From assembly GCA_905250075.1 (NCBI GenBank), contig CAJNOP010000357.1, positions 63,330-127,329 of the forward strand: a DNA stretch of 64,000 nucleotides, read 5' to 3'. Origin of the DNA: Rotaria sp. Silwood1. Lineage: Eukaryota; Rotifera; Eurotatoria; Philodinida; Philodinidae. Of the stretch, positions 63,176-64,000 are shown piece by piece (position 1 is the stretch's first letter; each line of letters opens with the position of its first letter). Below the pieces are notes generated by a model. The model had not been told where the DNA came from, searched no databases, and was given only the letters and a program-made list of their open reading frames with translations. The position numbers and the translations under genes are program-made.

Positions 63176-64000
63176 TTACGGAGTATAGCTTTGTGCTGGT
63201 CGATTGATTAATCGTAAGGCAAAATCGATTGCAACAACAATCATAGCCACAAATAAAAAGAACTAAATAATAGTAAAATTATATAAAATAAATAAAAACT
63301 CAACAAACTATTTACCGCAGCAGATGCAGCAGCACCTTTATGACGTATTAATAGATTGGCTGGTTCTGGTATATCACGTACTTTTTGTTCCCATGCTGCT
63401 GAACAACATCTATTCAATGGAAAATCAAATTATATAATATAATTCAATTCGATTAAGAAAAAAAAAAAAATCTTACCCAAGAATAAGATATATAAAAGCA
63501 AATACAAGCATAATAATAATAAACTATTTTGAAAATAAAAAAAGAAAAAGAAAAATTATTCTTTTAAACATTTATTTCATATTTACAATTAAATCAAATG
63601 CAGTTGGTAAACGATATATTAAACTAGATACATGAAGAATTGTATCAACAATAATTAAAACAAGACCAAATGATGCAAAAACAAGAACTGCATTACGTGT
63701 ATGAAAAGCACTAACTTTTGCTCTTGAATTTGAAGCAAAATCATCAGCAATTCTTCCATTATCAGCTACACCAGCGCTTATTATTACACAAATAAGTGCA
63801 ATCTAAATTATTTAAATTTTAAATTAATAAATCATATTTCAAAAAAAAAACGAAAATGAAAATTAACATACAAGTATTATAATATTTAATATTCCATGAA
63901 TTGTTGTAAAAAAACGTACACCAGTAGCACATCGTGTAGGTCTTGTTGATGATGGATCATTTGGTGGATTTGGTAGAGTAGAATTATAATGTGGTGTAAC
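63176..64000 (-). CDS. MARVEL-like four-helix membrane protein, 5' end missing
   Basis: The 5' end is beyond the right edge. Visible exons, in phase: 63872-64000 and beyond, 63587-63802, 63477-63523, 63316-63409 and 63176-63262, about 190 residues. The Pro/Ser/Thr-rich N-terminal part (NSTLPNPPNDPSS) is followed by four hydrophobic segments: FFTTIHGILNIIILIALICV, AVLVFASFGLVLIIVDTIL, FIIIMLVFAFIYLILG and FFLFVAMIVVAIDFALRLI. Between segments 3 and 4 lies CCSAAWEQ followed by a polar loop. Four helices with a helix-1 R-x-x-T-T start and small-residue-rich helices suit a MARVEL-type vesicle or junction protein, but no diagnostic motif is seen, so the family is inference. Ends SYTP and TAA. Confidence 0.72.

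Overview
This is a eukaryotic, almost certainly metazoan, nuclear contig fragment. It is very AT-rich (about three quarters A+T by eye) and holds compact genes whose introns are mostly 45-70 bp, GT-AG, often ending in TTAG. The protein set (DDX41, DRG1, NOP9, a class II Rab11-FIP, NHERF, TMED/p24, RNF38/44) is animal. The short introns and AT bias would suit a rotifer. That is an inference from gene style only; no marker gene here settles the taxon.

Gene order, left to right: DDX41 (3' end off the window), a paired-RED/RING-H2 fusion gene, an RNF38/44-type RING-H2 gene, an unrecognised Lys/Gln-rich gene with an apparent 1-base frameshift, a beta-trefoil-like gene with a PPSY motif, a Rab11-FIP3/4 gene with two alternative last exons, an AUR1/IPC-synthase-like PAP2 membrane enzyme, a KH-like plus dsRBD-like gene, DRG1, a plus-strand single-exon orphan, NHERF, TMED, NOP9, and a MARVEL-like four-helix membrane gene cut by the right edge. 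Thirteen of fourteen genes are on the minus strand. There is no operon-like logic, and the genes serve unrelated housekeeping roles: RNA helicase, GTPase, ribosome biogenesis, endosome and ER-Golgi traffic, scaffolding.

What sets the window apart is its load of small non-coding transposable elements, in introns and intergenic DNA. There are two groups. (1) hAT-type non-autonomous elements with 7-8 bp target duplications and GC-rich subterminal repeats: 1879-2114, 13030-13283, 19930-20489, 27296-27341 (only 46 bp), 40255-40431 and 40603-41030. (2) Long-inverted-repeat (foldback) elements of 0.3-1 kb. Most share a terminus close to C-T-N-A-C-G-A-G-G-G-A-A: 28011-28640, 39814-41138, 53216-53836, 55717-56272, 58536-59403, half a copy at 41817-42053 and a possible relative at 22107-23063. 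Others belong to different families: 14963-15983, 31408-32014, 42051-42322, 52230-52516. At 39814-41138 one foldback has taken two hAT insertions. None of these elements carries a transposase, so all must depend on enzymes encoded elsewhere.

A more GC-rich stretch at about 60.5-62.4 kb holds a pair of divergent direct repeats with hairpins that I cannot assign. Assembly gaps lie at 12143-12152, 34776-34875 and 61082-61091. Exon coordinates were read by eye and may be off by a base. No tRNA, rRNA or CRISPR was found.
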